Positions 41,952-50,514 of a stretch of 56,486 nucleotides of DNA are shown here, in pieces. Position numbers and translations under genes: made by a program. The notes beneath the pieces are model-generated. The model worked only from the letters and a program-made list of their open reading frames with translations, made no database searches and was not told where the DNA came from. Numbering within the stretch: the first letter of the stretch is position 1; each line of letters starts with the position of its first letter. Source of the stretch: an uncultured Clostridia bacterium (GTDB lineage: Bacteria; Bacillota; Clostridia; TANB77; CAG-508); assembly GCA_934121875.1 (NCBI GenBank), contig CAKOVG010000004.1, positions 1 to 56,486 of the forward strand. Direction: 5' to 3'.

Positions 41952-42040
41952 AGTCAAGATAGGATTTGAACCTATATCAAAGTTACCATTCACTTTTTAG
42001 GACGTACGACCAAGCTTTACCATTATTAAGCTACTTGACT
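41952..42040 (-). tRNA. class-II tRNA-like gene, anticodon uncertain
   Basis: 89 nt with acceptor AGTCAAG/CTTGACT, D stem GCTT/AAGC, T arm ATAGG-TTCAAAT-CCTAT and a long variable arm (AAAGT/ACTTT), as in Leu, Ser or Tyr tRNAs. The anticodon region (TTGGTCGTACGTCCTAA) gives no normal 5-bp stem with a U33 loop. GTA at its centre would suggest Tyr. CCA is not encoded. It may be degenerate. Confidence 0.5.
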
Positions 42041-42087
42041 ATATATAGTCATCCTATAATTATTTAGCCAAGGATGGTGGAAAGCTA

Positions 42088-42259
42088 GCACATCTCGAGA
42101 TTTGCACTCGACATTTAGTATCACTATAGTTTACATCAGATACACAGTCCCATTAGAAATATATCTTTCTCCTAAACGTACTGTATGTATAAGGAGTTGT
42201 TTAAAGGTATACGTTCCTTTCTCTATATTCTTGATACATTCGCTGTATCTGCAATGTGC
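42088..42259 (-). ncRNA. 172-nt tRNA-like structured RNA
   Basis: GCACATT (42259-42253) pairs with GATGTGC (42094-42088) like an acceptor stem, next to a T arm CGAG-TGCAAAT-CTCG. Between them are hairpins such as GATACA/TGTATC and AGAAA/TTTCT. The TGCAAAT loop and an ACAGCGAA segment are shared with the RNA at 13991-14146. Confidence 0.4.
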
Positions 42260-42271
42260 ATATATAAAAAT

Positions 42272-42337
42272 GATAGGCATTGACTTGAATATGCGTCCAT
42301 ATTCTATCGCACTTAATAAGTTGTTTACCCACCTATC
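42272..42337 (-). ncRNA. truncated tRNA-like sequence
   Basis: GATAGGT (42337-42331) and GCCTATC (42278-42272) form a 7-bp acceptor-like helix, with TTCAAGT near the expected T-loop position. The total of 66 nt is shorter than a tRNA and no anticodon arm is evident. Confidence 0.3.
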
Positions 42338-42340
42338 AAA

Positions 42341-42417
42341 TGGTTGCAAGAGGTAGGAGTTGAACCTACTATCTTTAGGTTATGAGCCTAACGAGATTTC
42401 CGTTTCTCTACTCTGCA
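42341..42417 (-). tRNA. tRNA-Met(CAT)
   Basis: 77 nt. D stem GAGA/TCTC, anticodon arm TTAGG-CTCATAA-CCTAA, T arm GTAGG-TTCAACT-CCTAC and encoded CCA. The 3' acceptor strand has one base more than the 5' strand (TGCAGAG against CTCTTGCA), leaving a bulge. It could be elongator Met, or Ile if the C is modified. Confidence 0.8.
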
Positions 42418-42704
42418 ATATAATGTTAGGAAGCCCATCTCGTCAACCTAACGTGAAACTTTTTCATGCTGTCGCTACTCAACAGGACGTTAGTACAGTT
42501 CACTACTAAAGTTTCTTTCTCCTGTTCTGTGGGTTTTACGAACTTTTTATTCTATTATTGTTGTACGGCACAATAATTTAAAGCCATCATGTTATGTTTA
42601 TGTATTATCATAACTGCAATATTATAGTGAAAGTATAATATCACGCTATTAGTTATGTATTTCTAATAGCCACTCCATAGACATATATCTCTAAGGACAT
42701 TCTT

Positions 42705-42733
42705 ATATTAACATAGTATTAATTAATTGTCAA
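42705..42733 (-). promoter_or_regulatory. promoter of the RNA/tRNA locus
   Basis: TTGACA (42733-42728), 17-base spacer, TAATAT (42710-42705). The ACTATGTTAATAT end of spacer plus -10 is also found in the promoter at 51273-51301. Confidence 0.75.
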
Positions 42734-42736
42734 TAG

Positions 42737-44122
42737 TTAAATTAAAATATTTCCATTTTTTTTGTAAATTGTTTTTCTACTTCTAAACATATTCTTGTGA
42801 AATAAAGTATTATCAACTATGTCATAAACAATTGGATTTTTTTTACCTTCAAAAACTCTTTCAATCCTTCCTACACTTTGAATAATTGTTGCTTTATCTC
42901 TATGTGGACTTGCAAGAATTAATCTATCTAATCTAGGAATGTCTAATCCTTCTTTTGCTAATCCATAGCTAGCAAATAAAACATTTTCTTTTCCATCTCT
43001 CATATCTTGTATGTATTGCTCTCTTTTAGCTTTTTTTGTTTTACTTGTCATTGTTCCATCTATAATAACTCCATATCCTAATTTTTCTTGCAAAATTGAA
43101 GATTGTTCCAATCTATCAACTAAAACTAATGTATAATGATTAGAATTTTCTTTTAAAATATTTAATATTATTTCATTTCTATTTTCGTCTAAAGCTAATT
43201 TTGTAGTTAAAGCTGAATAATTAATAGTTCCATCTTCTTTTTGACAATCTTCATATATTACAAAATCTGTATTTATCTCTTTTATTTGGGCTTTTATAGT
43301 TCTTTCTGAAACAACTTCTTTTGGAATTTCTACAATAATATCTCCAATTAAAGAGAATAATGCTTTTTCTGTTCCTTTTACATTTCGATATGGAGTAGCT
43401 GTTAGAGCATATTTATATCTACATGAAAGAGCATTTATTACTTTATAAAACATTCCTAATTGTGCTGGAGTTCCACAAATTCTATGCCCTTCATCTACAA
43501 TAATACAATCCCATTCATTTTTAAATTGTGATAAATCTATTTTTTGTAAAGTTTGGACTGTAGCAAATGTAATATGAGTTCCAATATCTATTTTCCCAGC
43601 TGCTATTTTACCTAATCCAATATTCTCCAAATTATTTTTAGCTCTGTCATAACTTTGAGATAGCAAGTCATTCGTGTGAGTAATCCACAAAGTTTTTAAT
43701 CTTAAATTTGAAATTAATTGCAATGCAGTTTGTGTTTTGCCACTTCCTGCTGGCATAACAATTACTCCATTTTTCTTTTTAAAAGCCATATCGCATGCTT
43801 TTTGTTGATAATCAAATAATTTAATATTACTTTTAAATTCTAATTTTTGAGATTGTTTAAAGCAAATCGAATAAATCTCTTTAGTTGGGAAAAGATTATA
43901 TATATCATTTATACAACCAAAAGGTAAAATATAATCATTTCCTCTTTTTTCATACCAATATAATTTTGCTGGTAAATTATAATAAGGAAATCCTAATCTT
44001 TTATTACTTTCTCTTTGGGGATTATCTATTGATAAATTTTTCGAACAAAATGATTTTATAATTTTATCTTCTTTTTCATTTAATTCATTAATTCTTATAT
44101 TATTATCTACTATTATCTTCAT
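42737..44122 (-). CDS. SF2 DEAD/DEAH-type helicase
   Basis: 461 aa. Walker A VMPAGSGKTQT (about residue 122), DEGH box (CIIVDEGHR), ALTATPYR motif III and QSVGRIER motif VI. The N-terminal 100 residues resemble the UvsW/RadD-type phage helicases. It probably remodels replication or recombination intermediates. It overlaps the nuclease gene upstream by 20 bases. Confidence 0.9.
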   Translation of the reverse strand: MKIIVDNNIRINELNEKEDKIIKSFCSKNLSIDNPQRESNKRLGFPYYNLPAKLYWYEKRGNDYILPFGCINDIYNLFPTKEIYSICFKQSQKLEFKSNIKLFDYQQKACDMAFKKKNGVIVMPAGSGKTQTALQLISNLRLKTLWITHTNDLLSQSYDRAKNNLENIGLGKIAAGKIDIGTHITFATVQTLQKIDLSQFKNEWDCIIVDEGHRICGTPAQLGMFYKVINALSCRYKYALTATPYRNVKGTEKALFSLIGDIIVEIPKEVVSERTIKAQIKEINTDFVIYEDCQKEDGTINYSALTTKLALDENRNEIILNILKENSNHYTLVLVDRLEQSSILQEKLGYGVIIDGTMTSKTKKAKREQYIQDMRDGKENVLFASYGLAKEGLDIPRLDRLILASPHRDKATIIQSVGRIERVFEGKKNPIVYDIVDNTLFHKNMFRSRKTIYKKNGNILI

Positions 44123-44504
44123 AAAATCCCTCCCAAGTTGGTTTTATTTCTTTTAAATCTATGCTTTTATCATTAAAATTAATATCATCAAAATCTACAA
44201 TATAAATGTTATTATTCCATAAAATTGCTAAAGCAAATATAGTTTTATGATTTCTACATTTTCTTAATTTTTGAAAAGCTAATCTTTGATTTTCTTCGAT
44301 ACGATTAATTGGGAATAGCCCGTTTTTATTATTTAATGTTTTACAATCATATAACTCAGGAAAATCTTTTCTTATTGCAATAATATCACAAGGTTGACTT
44401 CCAGTATGAGCAGCTCCTTCTAAAAAATGTACCCAATAATCTTTATTGCTTAAATATTTTGCAAAATCTTTTTCAAATTTGTTTCCTAATAATTTATTAT
44501 TCAT
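44103..44504 (-). CDS. RecU-like Holliday-junction resolvase family nuclease
   Basis: 133 aa. GNKFEKDFAKYL at the start, GSQPCDIIAIRKDFPELYDCKT (D...D-x-K catalytic core) and F-INRIEENQ-LA match the RecU/PD-(D/E)XK junction resolvases. It would resolve branched DNA before packaging. Confidence 0.75.
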   Translation of the reverse strand: MNNKLLGNKFEKDFAKYLSNKDYWVHFLEGAAHTGSQPCDIIAIRKDFPELYDCKTLNNKNGLFPINRIEENQRLAFQKLRKCRNHKTIFALAILWNNNIYIVDFDDINFNDKSIDLKEIKPTWEGFYEDNSR

Positions 44505-44548
44505 TGTTATTTCCTCTCAAAATCAAATTTAAGACATTTTATAATTAA

Positions 44549-44600
44549 AAGGCTATAACTTGTTGTTTTAAATATAAAAACAAGAAATAGCCTTGGTTAT
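44549..44600 (-). terminator. terminator after ssb
   Basis: AAGGCTAT and ATAGCCTT (44549-44594) close a long A/T-rich hairpin that also pairs CTTGTTGTTTT with AAAAACAAG; on the minus strand it ends CCTTTTAATT. Confidence 0.65.
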
Positions 44601-44617
44601 TTTTGAAATTTCAATAA

Positions 44618-45019
44618 TTAAAATGGTAGTGGGTCATCAAATGGGTTTGTATTTGTTGTTGAATTATTAGTTGGTTCAGCTGCGTCGCTTTTAAATTCTT
44701 TTTTACTATCAGCAAAATAAACTTCTTCTGCAACTATTTCTGTTACATAATGTTTTTGTCCTTGGTCGTCGTCCCATGTTCTAGTTTGTATTCTTCCTAC
44801 AACTGCTACTTGTTGACCTTTTTTAAAGTATTTAGAAATAAATTCAGCAATTTTACCAAAAGCAACTATGTTAATAAAATCTGCTTGTCTTTCTTCTCCT
44901 TCTTTAGCAAATCTTCTATTTATTGCTAAAGTAAATTTAGTTGTGCAAATATTTGTTGTTTGTGTATATCTAACATCTGGGTCTGCTGTTAATCGTCCCA
45001 TTCCAATAAATTTGTTCAT
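44618..45019 (-). CDS. ssb: single-stranded DNA-binding protein
   Basis: 133 aa. NKFIGMGRLTADPDVRYTQT and FTLAINRRF...ADFINIVAFGKIAEFI are the OB-fold of bacterial SSB; the acidic tip ends DPLPF, the partner-binding tail. It coats single strands for replication and RecT-mediated annealing. Confidence 0.95.
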   Translation of the reverse strand: MNKFIGMGRLTADPDVRYTQTTNICTTKFTLAINRRFAKEGEERQADFINIVAFGKIAEFISKYFKKGQQVAVVGRIQTRTWDDDQGQKHYVTEIVAEEVYFADSKKEFKSDAAEPTNNSTTNTNPFDDPLPF

Positions 45020-45031
45020 TGTATTTTCCTC

Positions 45032-45502
45032 CTATTTTTTCTTAGATGTTTCTTTTTTAGTAGTTGATTTTTTAGTTGTTGTTTTTTTAGCTGTTTCTTT
45101 TTTTATTGTTTTTTCTTCTGTAACATTTGGCTCTAATTTCTCTTTAGATTTCTCTTTAGATTTCTCTTTAGATTTCTCTTTAGATTTCTCTTTAGATTTC
45201 ATATATTCAGCAGTATCTTCTACTAATTGATTGTAAGTTTTTTCTAACTTAGAATATTTTTTATCTAATGTGCTATATGTAAGTGTAAAAGCTTCTAATT
45301 TTTCATTTAAAGATTTTATTTCTTCTTGGCTTTTATTTAATCTTCCTTGTTCAGTTATATAATTATCTAAAGTTTTATGGTATTTATCTCTGTAAACTTC
45401 ATATAACCCTCTTACCTCTTTTAAAATTTTATTTTTTTTGCAGATAACTGCGATTAAAATTAGTACTATTACTATTAGTACACATAATAATATTTTTAGC
45501 AT
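45032..45502 (-). CDS. membrane-anchored coiled-coil protein with SKEK repeats
   Basis: 156 aa. An N-terminal membrane helix (residues 1-20) precedes a coiled coil (25-95), then tandem SKEK units and a Lys/Thr-rich tail. The repeat is encoded by five copies of a 12-bp unit (see 45139-45200). Function unknown; it sits between ssb and the nuclease gene. Confidence 0.6.
   Translation of the reverse strand: MLKILLCVLIVIVLILIAVICKKNKILKEVRGLYEVYRDKYHKTLDNYITEQGRLNKSQEEIKSLNEKLEAFTLTYSTLDKKYSKLEKTYNQLVEDTAEYMKSKEKSKEKSKEKSKEKSKEKLEPNVTEEKTIKKETAKKTTTKKSTTKKETSKKK
45139..45200 (-). repeat. 12-bp coding tandem repeat (five copies)
   Basis: Unit TCTCTTTAGATT on the plus strand, in frame as S-K-E-K on the minus strand. 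Copy number could vary by slippage. Confidence 0.8.
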
Positions 45503-45506
45503 ATTA

Positions 45507-46349
45507 TTATTCCTCCTCTCCTAAAAATTTATAATCAATTATTTTGTCAAGTTTTTTTGTGAATTTGCAATAGTTACAATGGTTACAACGTGTAGGTTCT
45601 TCAAGTCCTAATTTAACTCTGCTAATTCTAGGTAAAACTTGTTCTATAATATTTAATTGATTATCTAATGTTTCTTGGTCAATACTTAATAATGCAATGT
45701 CTGGTTCTGTTTCTTTTGTTACCACTGCAATAAAAAATTGTAATTTTGTTCCAGTATTGACTTCTACTACTTTTTGGTATAGAGCTCCTTGTAAAGTATA
45801 GCCCCAATAATCTATAAAGTTTTGTTTTTCTTTTGTCTTTTCATTCCAAATAGGTTGAAAATCCTTAACACATTTTAAATCTACAATTGCTTTATTTGGA
45901 AAATAACTATCGACCTTTATTTTTACATAAACTATATTTCCATCTACATGAGTTAAATTTAAAGCTTCTTCTTCTTTTATCCATTGTTTTGTAAAACAAT
46001 TATAAGCTGCTGTCATAATTGTTTGGTGGTCGCCAGAAATATATTTTTTAAATAATTCATCTCTATTTATTCTTTCTATAATATAATCTGCTTGTTGATA
46101 TTCTGCTTTTAATGTGCCCTGTTTAGTATATAATTCTGGGTGTTTTGCCTTAAAAATGTCTAATGTTTCAGAAACAGCTGCGTCTACATAACTTCCTACA
46201 AGTAAAGCTTTACTTTGTTCATCTTCCCATGTTTTATTTATTTTTGCTAATTCTTTAGCTTCACATTGCATAAACGCTTTTATTTGGGAACTTCCTGTGT
46301 AAAATTTTTCAGCTTCTTCGCTAAAATAATTTTCTTCAACTAATTTCAT
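45507..46349 (-). CDS. PD-(D/E)XK exonuclease partner of RecT
   Basis: 280 aa. KAIVDLKCVKDF (D-x-K), YWGYTLQGALYQ and a C-terminal cysteine cluster (RCNHCNYCK) match the RecE/DUF3799 type of phage exonuclease. It would resect DNA ends to give 3' tails for RecT. Located in the same operon as ssb and recT. Confidence 0.8.
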   Translation of the reverse strand: MKLVEENYFSEEAEKFYTGSSQIKAFMQCEAKELAKINKTWEDEQSKALLVGSYVDAAVSETLDIFKAKHPELYTKQGTLKAEYQQADYIIERINRDELFKKYISGDHQTIMTAAYNCFTKQWIKEEEALNLTHVDGNIVYVKIKVDSYFPNKAIVDLKCVKDFQPIWNEKTKEKQNFIDYWGYTLQGALYQKVVEVNTGTKLQFFIAVVTKETEPDIALLSIDQETLDNQLNIIEQVLPRISRVKLGLEEPTRCNHCNYCKFTKKLDKIIDYKFLGEEE

Positions 46350-46358
46350 AATTTCCTC

Positions 46359-46979
46359 CTATTTTGATAATTTACTTTTTTTCTTTTGTAATTTTTCAAT
46401 AATTAATTCTTTTTCAGTTGCGTTATTTTCCGTTAAGTTTAATGTTCCATCTTCTTTTAAAATTTTATAAGATTTTAAAATTTGTTGTTTTTGGTCAAAT
46501 GTATCAGCTAATTCTAATTGAGATTTTACTATATCACACATTTCTCCTACTTTTCTTTTTTCATCATACATTTCCGCTAATAATTTCTTTTTTTCATTTC
46601 TATTAGTAAGAGTAAGTATTCTTTCAAAATCTAAATAATATTCCATTCTTTTGTCTTCATCATCTTCCCATAAATTTAATTGTTCATTATATTCTTTAGC
46701 TGCTTTAACTAAAGGGTCGTCTTCTAATAATTTTTCAATCATTTTAGAATATTTTTCTTCAATATCTGTGCATTTATTTCTTTCATAAATTTCTAATAAT
46801 TCCATATTTTTATTCTCCTTTTTATTCTTATTCTTATTTTCTTTTTCAAACTCTTTTTTTATAAATATTGGTTCTCCGATAAATACAATTGTATTTTCAA
46901 AATTTTCTTTATATCCACAACAACTTTGTAAACTTATAATGTTTTCTCTTGGTATTTGTAAAAATTTAAAATCTTCCAT
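46359..46979 (-). CDS. hypothetical helical protein, possible two starts
   Basis: 206 aa from ATG 46979. The first 58 residues form a separate beta/linker segment; ATG 46805 (codon 59) has AAAAGGAG seven bases upstream and begins MELLEIYERNK, so a 148-aa helical protein may be the main product. The helical part resembles short recombination-operon proteins of phages. Not assigned. Confidence 0.5.
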   Translation of the reverse strand: MEDFKFLQIPRENIISLQSCCGYKENFENTIVFIGEPIFIKKEFEKENKNKNKKENKNMELLEIYERNKCTDIEEKYSKMIEKLLEDDPLVKAAKEYNEQLNLWEDDEDKRMEYYLDFERILTLTNRNEKKKLLAEMYDEKRKVGEMCDIVKSQLELADTFDQKQQILKSYKILKEDGTLNLTENNATEKELIIEKLQKKKSKLSK

Positions 46980-46988
46980 AACTACCTC

Positions 46989-47168
46989 CTAAACATTATG
47001 TGCTGTTTTAGGAGATATTCTTTTTAATTTATGTTTCCCTTGATTTTTATTATACATATCTACATATTGTTGCAAACCATATTTATGTATTTGAAAATCT
47101 CTCCAAGCTTTATTTATTTTATTATTTTTTTGCCATTTTTTTAAAAAATTTCTTTGAATTTTACGCAT
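46989..47168 (-). CDS. 59-aa basic protein
   Basis: ATG 47168 behind GGAGG. Very basic N-terminal half (RKIQRNFLKKWQKNNKINKA), no cysteines. It follows its upstream neighbour with a two-base overlap region. Not recognised. Confidence 0.5.
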   Translation of the reverse strand: MRKIQRNFLKKWQKNNKINKAWRDFQIHKYGLQQYVDMYNKNQGKHKLKRISPKTAHNV

Positions 47169-47169
47169 T

Positions 47170-47379
47170 TTATTTTACCTCCCTAACTATGTATTCTTTT
47201 TCTACAACAAGTGTTGGAACGCAACCACTACTTATATTTGCTTTTAAATTAATTTCCCTAATTCCTTTATCCCAATCTTCCAGTATATCATTTGCTCTAT
47301 CTATTATATTTTGAGCAATTGCTTCTAATTGCATTTTATAAAATTCTTTATTTATTTCAGTTGTAAAATTTTCTTCCAT
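47170..47379 (-). CDS. small helical protein
   Basis: 69 aa from ATG 47379, nine bases after GGAGG (a TTG two codons upstream is less likely). Helical N-terminus, short beta hairpin at the C-terminus (PTLVVEKEYIVREVK). One-base overlap with the gene upstream. Not recognised. Confidence 0.5.
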   Translation of the reverse strand: MEENFTTEINKEFYKMQLEAIAQNIIDRANDILEDWDKGIREINLKANISSGCVPTLVVEKEYIVREVK

Positions 47380-47663
47380 TACCAATTTCCTCCTTTGATT
47401 TGGTTTTTAATATAAGTTTTTATAAGTTTATTTAGTCGTATTATATTACAATCTTTTATTTCATCATAAAATTCAATTCTTGTTCCGATTTCTTGTCTTT
47501 CAATACTATAACCTATTTTATTAAATGTTATTTCATATTTATAGTATTTTCTATTTACTTCAAAAATTATATTAGAAATATATTTTTTATATTTAAAATA
47601 TAAATATTTTGTTAATTTTTCTAACTTTTTTTCTACTTTTTCTTGTTTTTTTATGTTATCCAT
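47379..47663 (-). CDS. hypothetical basic protein
   Basis: 94 aa, Lys/Tyr-rich, with an N-terminal helix and a beta-rich middle (IIFEVNRKYYKYEITFNKIG). No family recognised. Confidence 0.5.
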   Translation of the reverse strand: MDNIKKQEKVEKKLEKLTKYLYFKYKKYISNIIFEVNRKYYKYEITFNKIGYSIERQEIGTRIEFYDEIKDCNIIRLNKLIKTYIKNQIKGGNW

Positions 47664-47671
47664 ATTTCCTC

Positions 47672-49101
47672 CTATAATTCAGTAATTATCATTTCATTGT
47701 CATTTGTTGTACGTGTTGCAATATATTGTAAACCATTTTCTTTACATTTTGAATATAATTTTGCCCTATTATCATCTGAAAGCTTTTCTACTCCATCTAA
47801 TAATATTAATTTTAGATTGTTTGGTTTGCTTAATACAATATCTACGCATAATTCTAATTTTTGACCTTCTGATAAATTTGATACAGGAAGACCATTTATA
47901 AGTGGAACTCCATTTTCAACTGTCAATCCTTTAATTGGAATAGTAGCAGTTTGTAATATTTCTCCTGGTAAAGTTCTTGCAAGTTCAATTTTTCTAGTAT
48001 ATTCTTCTGAAACTTCTTTTAATTTTTCTATTTCATCTTGATAATTTTTCATTCTGTTATATTCATTAAGGTATTTTTTCATTTCTTCTGCTAAATCACA
48101 TTCATTAGTTAACTCTGAACAATCAATAATTTGCATATTAGCAAACTCTTGTGCTCTTCCCATACTTTCATTTAAAGCTGTAACTTTATTAGCAAATTCT
48201 AATTCTACTATTTTCTTTTTATCTTCTAAAGTTTTATCTAATCCTTTTAATTTATCTTCTGCTGCAATTATTTCTGCTTTCATTCTTTCTATTGAAGATT
48301 TTAAGCTTTCTCTTTCATTAGCAATGTTTTTCTCTTCTGCTGATATAGCAATTTCTTTATCTGCTTCATATCCTTTTAGTTTATTTTCATAAGTAGAAAT
48401 ATATTGTTTTGCTTCTTCAATTTTACTATTTTTTTGTCTTATTTCCATAAGTTCTTTTAATTTTGCTGTTAAATCAAATTCTTTCCATTTTTTTGCGTCA
48501 TAATTACTAGGAATATCTTTTGCAATGTCTTCTATAAAAGCCATATTGTTTCTAATATCTCTATTAACATCTTGCCTAGCTTTAAAATAAGGACTGTTTT
48601 CTGATTGTATATCACTCAATATTTGTAATATATTTTGCTCATAATTTATGCCTGATGGAATTTCTCCAAATTTTTCTTTTATCCAATTTAAGTCCCACTT
48701 AAAATCTATCAAATCTAATATTGCTCTATTTTGTTCTTGTTTAGTCATATTACAAAATTGAATAGGGTCTAAAGTCATAGGAGTAAATATTTCTTTTAAA
48801 AAGCTTTCTGGAGATTGAATATCTTCTCCATTATTTTTTATAGATTTGTAGTCTGAACTTTGAGCTCTTTTTTTTCTATTAATTGATAAACCTGTATCAG
48901 TTTCAATTAATATTTCTCCTTCATTTTCTCCATTTTTATAATGTAATCTCTATCACTATTATTTTGTAAAGCATATCTAATACTATCTAATATTGAAGTT
49001 TTACCAACTCCATTTTTTCCAGACACTTCTATTGATTTACCATCTAATGATATTTCACTAATTCCAAATAAATTTTTAATTTTAATCTTTGAGATTTTCA
49101 A
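47672..49101 (-). pseudogene. SMC/SbcC-like ATPase, frameshifted
   Basis: The gene starts at TTG 49101, overlapping the AbrB-like stop. Residues 1-57 include Walker A GKNGVGKTS; the frame then ends at 48907. One base out of frame the sequence continues (NGENEGEILIETDTGLSINR...) through a coiled coil (about 47.9-48.5 kb) to the signature LSEGQ and Walker B LKLILLDGVEKLSD, ending at 47672. The shift lies at the A5 run on the minus strand, 48937-48933; six As would restore about 476 aa. Related phage ATPases act with RecT-type systems. Confidence 0.8.
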
Positions 49102-49102
49102 T

Positions 49103-49273
49103 TTATTCTTCCACCTTTCTTATATAAACTCCATCTTTTAAGCTAAATATTTCCATTTGGTCTCCTTCGTTAAATTTTAATCTTTTTCTTATTTCTTTAG
49201 GTAAAACAACTCTACCTAAATCATCTAAACGTCTTATAATTCCCATTGTTTCTCCTACATTTGGTTTATTCAT
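49103..49273 (-). CDS. AbrB-family DNA-binding protein
   Basis: 56 aa. GIIRRLDDLGRVVLPKEIRKRLK is the swapped-hairpin DNA-binding motif of AbrB/SpoVT. It lies directly behind its own promoter and overlaps the ATPase start. It probably regulates the promoter family in this arm. Confidence 0.85.
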   Translation of the reverse strand: MNKPNVGETMGIIRRLDDLGRVVLPKEIRKRLKFNEGDQMEIFSLKDGVYIRKVEE

Positions 49274-49300
49274 AAAATTTACCTCCTTATTTTTTTATTT

Positions 49301-49329
49301 ATGATACCATTATATTAATATAATGTCAA
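49301..49329 (-). promoter_or_regulatory. promoter of abrB-like gene
   Basis: TTGACA (49329-49324), 17-base spacer with TATATTAATATAAT, TATCAT (49306-49301). Confidence 0.7.
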
Positions 49330-49352
49330 TAATTTTTTGTAATTTTTTCCAA

Positions 49353-50063
49353 TTAAAGTACATCTTCTACAACTCTTTTTGTTGGTTGTATATCTTCAAT
49401 TTCTTCTGATGTATAAACTCCATTCATTGCTTCTGGGCAATATAATCTAGCAAAGAAACTTTGACATCTATAAGCTAGCATTAAATCAGTTAAAGTTATC
49501 CATTTTTTATTTGAAGTCCAACCTTCTTCTTTTGCCATTTTCATAGTTACTTCTGGTCCTTTTATTATTTGATTATCAGATATTCTTGTTGCTGATAAAT
49601 AACACCCATAACTATCTGTACCTTTTTGACCAATATAATTCAAGTTTAAGTCTTTAAATCTTTTTGTTTTTTCTATTAAAGTTTTACAAAAACTACCGCT
49701 CCAACTTGTTTTGCCTTTTATAATATTTAAATTTTGCATTACTGTAAATGGACTTAAATCTAATTGTTGTGATAAACCAAGTGCAATAATGACATTTTCT
49801 GGTTTATTTTTATAATTATCTGGAATAATAGTTGATTTTGCTAGTTGAGTTGCAATTCTCCAATTATCTCCAAAAAGTTGTAAATCAGTTTTTGGTTTTT
49901 CTTGAATGTTATGTATTTCTGGTAAGTCATCTGATTTATCCACAGGTTTTTCCACAACTTCCACATTTTTATTTTCCATATTTTTTATAATTTCAGTTGC
50001 AGAAAATGTTGTTGTTGGAATTACTTTATCTGCTTCTGCTTGAATTTCATTATTATTTATCAT
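49353..50063 (-). CDS. recT: RecT-family single-strand annealing protein
   Basis: 236 aa. NWRIATQLAKSTIIPDNYKN, ALGLSQQLDLSPFTVMQNL and YRCQSFFARLYCPEAMNGVYT with a final T-x-EE-ED match the RecT/Bet class. It anneals complementary strands exposed by the nuclease at 45507. Confidence 0.9.
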   Translation of the reverse strand: MINNNEIQAEADKVIPTTTFSATEIIKNMENKNVEVVEKPVDKSDDLPEIHNIQEKPKTDLQLFGDNWRIATQLAKSTIIPDNYKNKPENVIIALGLSQQLDLSPFTVMQNLNIIKGKTSWSGSFCKTLIEKTKRFKDLNLNYIGQKGTDSYGCYLSATRISDNQIIKGPEVTMKMAKEEGWTSNKKWITLTDLMLAYRCQSFFARLYCPEAMNGVYTSEEIEDIQPTKRVVEDVL

Positions 50064-50388
50064 TTTCTTTATTTTCCTCCTTTTTTTCTATTCCCATACA
50101 TTTTGCTTCAAAAAGAAGTTTAGCTAATATGGCTTCTTTAGGATACGTTTTTTGTAATTGCTTATATGTTTCTTCTAAAGTTGCAATTAATTTAGCAACA
50201 TCTAAACTACTACATTTACAAAAAGAAGTATTTACTATTGGGTCATCAGTGCCTGTTTCGATTATTATTTCTGCTCTAACATATTTCCCTTTTTTTAATA
50301 TTGATTTCTTTTTTTGTTCATTATATTTTTCCATATCAATTTTAATATCTTTATTCATAATTTTCTCTCTTTCTTTATATTTTTCCAT
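50053..50388 (-). CDS. hypothetical protein upstream of recT
   Basis: 111 aa, overlapping recT by 11 bases. Middle segment beta-rich (GKYVRAEIIIETGTDDPI), then a helix containing CKCSSLDVAKLIATLEETY. Similar small genes accompany recT in Firmicute phages. Not assigned. Confidence 0.5.
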   Translation of the reverse strand: MEKYKEREKIMNKDIKIDMEKYNEQKKKSILKKGKYVRAEIIIETGTDDPIVNTSFCKCSSLDVAKLIATLEETYKQLQKTYPKEAILAKLLFEAKCMGIEKKEENKENDK

Positions 50389-50512
50389 AGCTTAATATAG
50401 TTAAATTTTTACTATATTTTGCTTTATTTAAAAATTTGTTATATAAATATTCACTATTAAATGTTTTTGTAAATTTGTCTCCATTATTGTTTAATAATAT
50501 AATTTCATACAT
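50375..50512 (-). CDS. 45-aa hypothetical protein
   Basis: ATG 50512 behind GGAGG. Asn/Tyr/Lys-rich beta-alpha miniprotein (MYEIILLNNNGDKFTKTFNS). It overlaps the next start by 14 bases. Confidence 0.45.
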   Translation of the reverse strand: MYEIILLNNNGDKFTKTFNSEYLYNKFLNKAKYSKNLTILSYGKI

Positions 50513-50514
50513 AA

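Larger units (their letters stand above)
41556..42704 (-). ncRNA. leftward ornate RNA locus carrying tRNAs and hairpins
   Basis: About 1.15 kb without a gene, behind a consensus promoter (42705-42733). Besides the tRNAs listed separately it contains perfect helices: 41593-41690 (outer GATATATGT/ACATATATC enclosing CCTTTAG/CTAAAGG), 41778-41835 (13-bp GAAATGCAATTAT stem between two tRNAs), 42481-42526 (AACAGGA/TCCTGTT), 42554-42577 (ATTATTGT/ACAATAAT), 42615-42643 and 42645-42670 (GCTATTAG/CTAATAGC). Giant phage RNAs such as GOLLD and ROOL also lie beside or around tRNAs; membership is not shown. Confidence 0.6.

Noticed and set aside
42102..42356. 84-codon rightward frame (and an opposing 72-codon one) in the RNA locus
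   Set aside because: They overlap tRNA-Met and structured hairpins, lack ribosome sites and are best explained as chance.
41523..42733. CRISPR array
   Set aside because: Repeated hairpins are present, but the repeats differ from each other and there are no regular spacers or cas genes.
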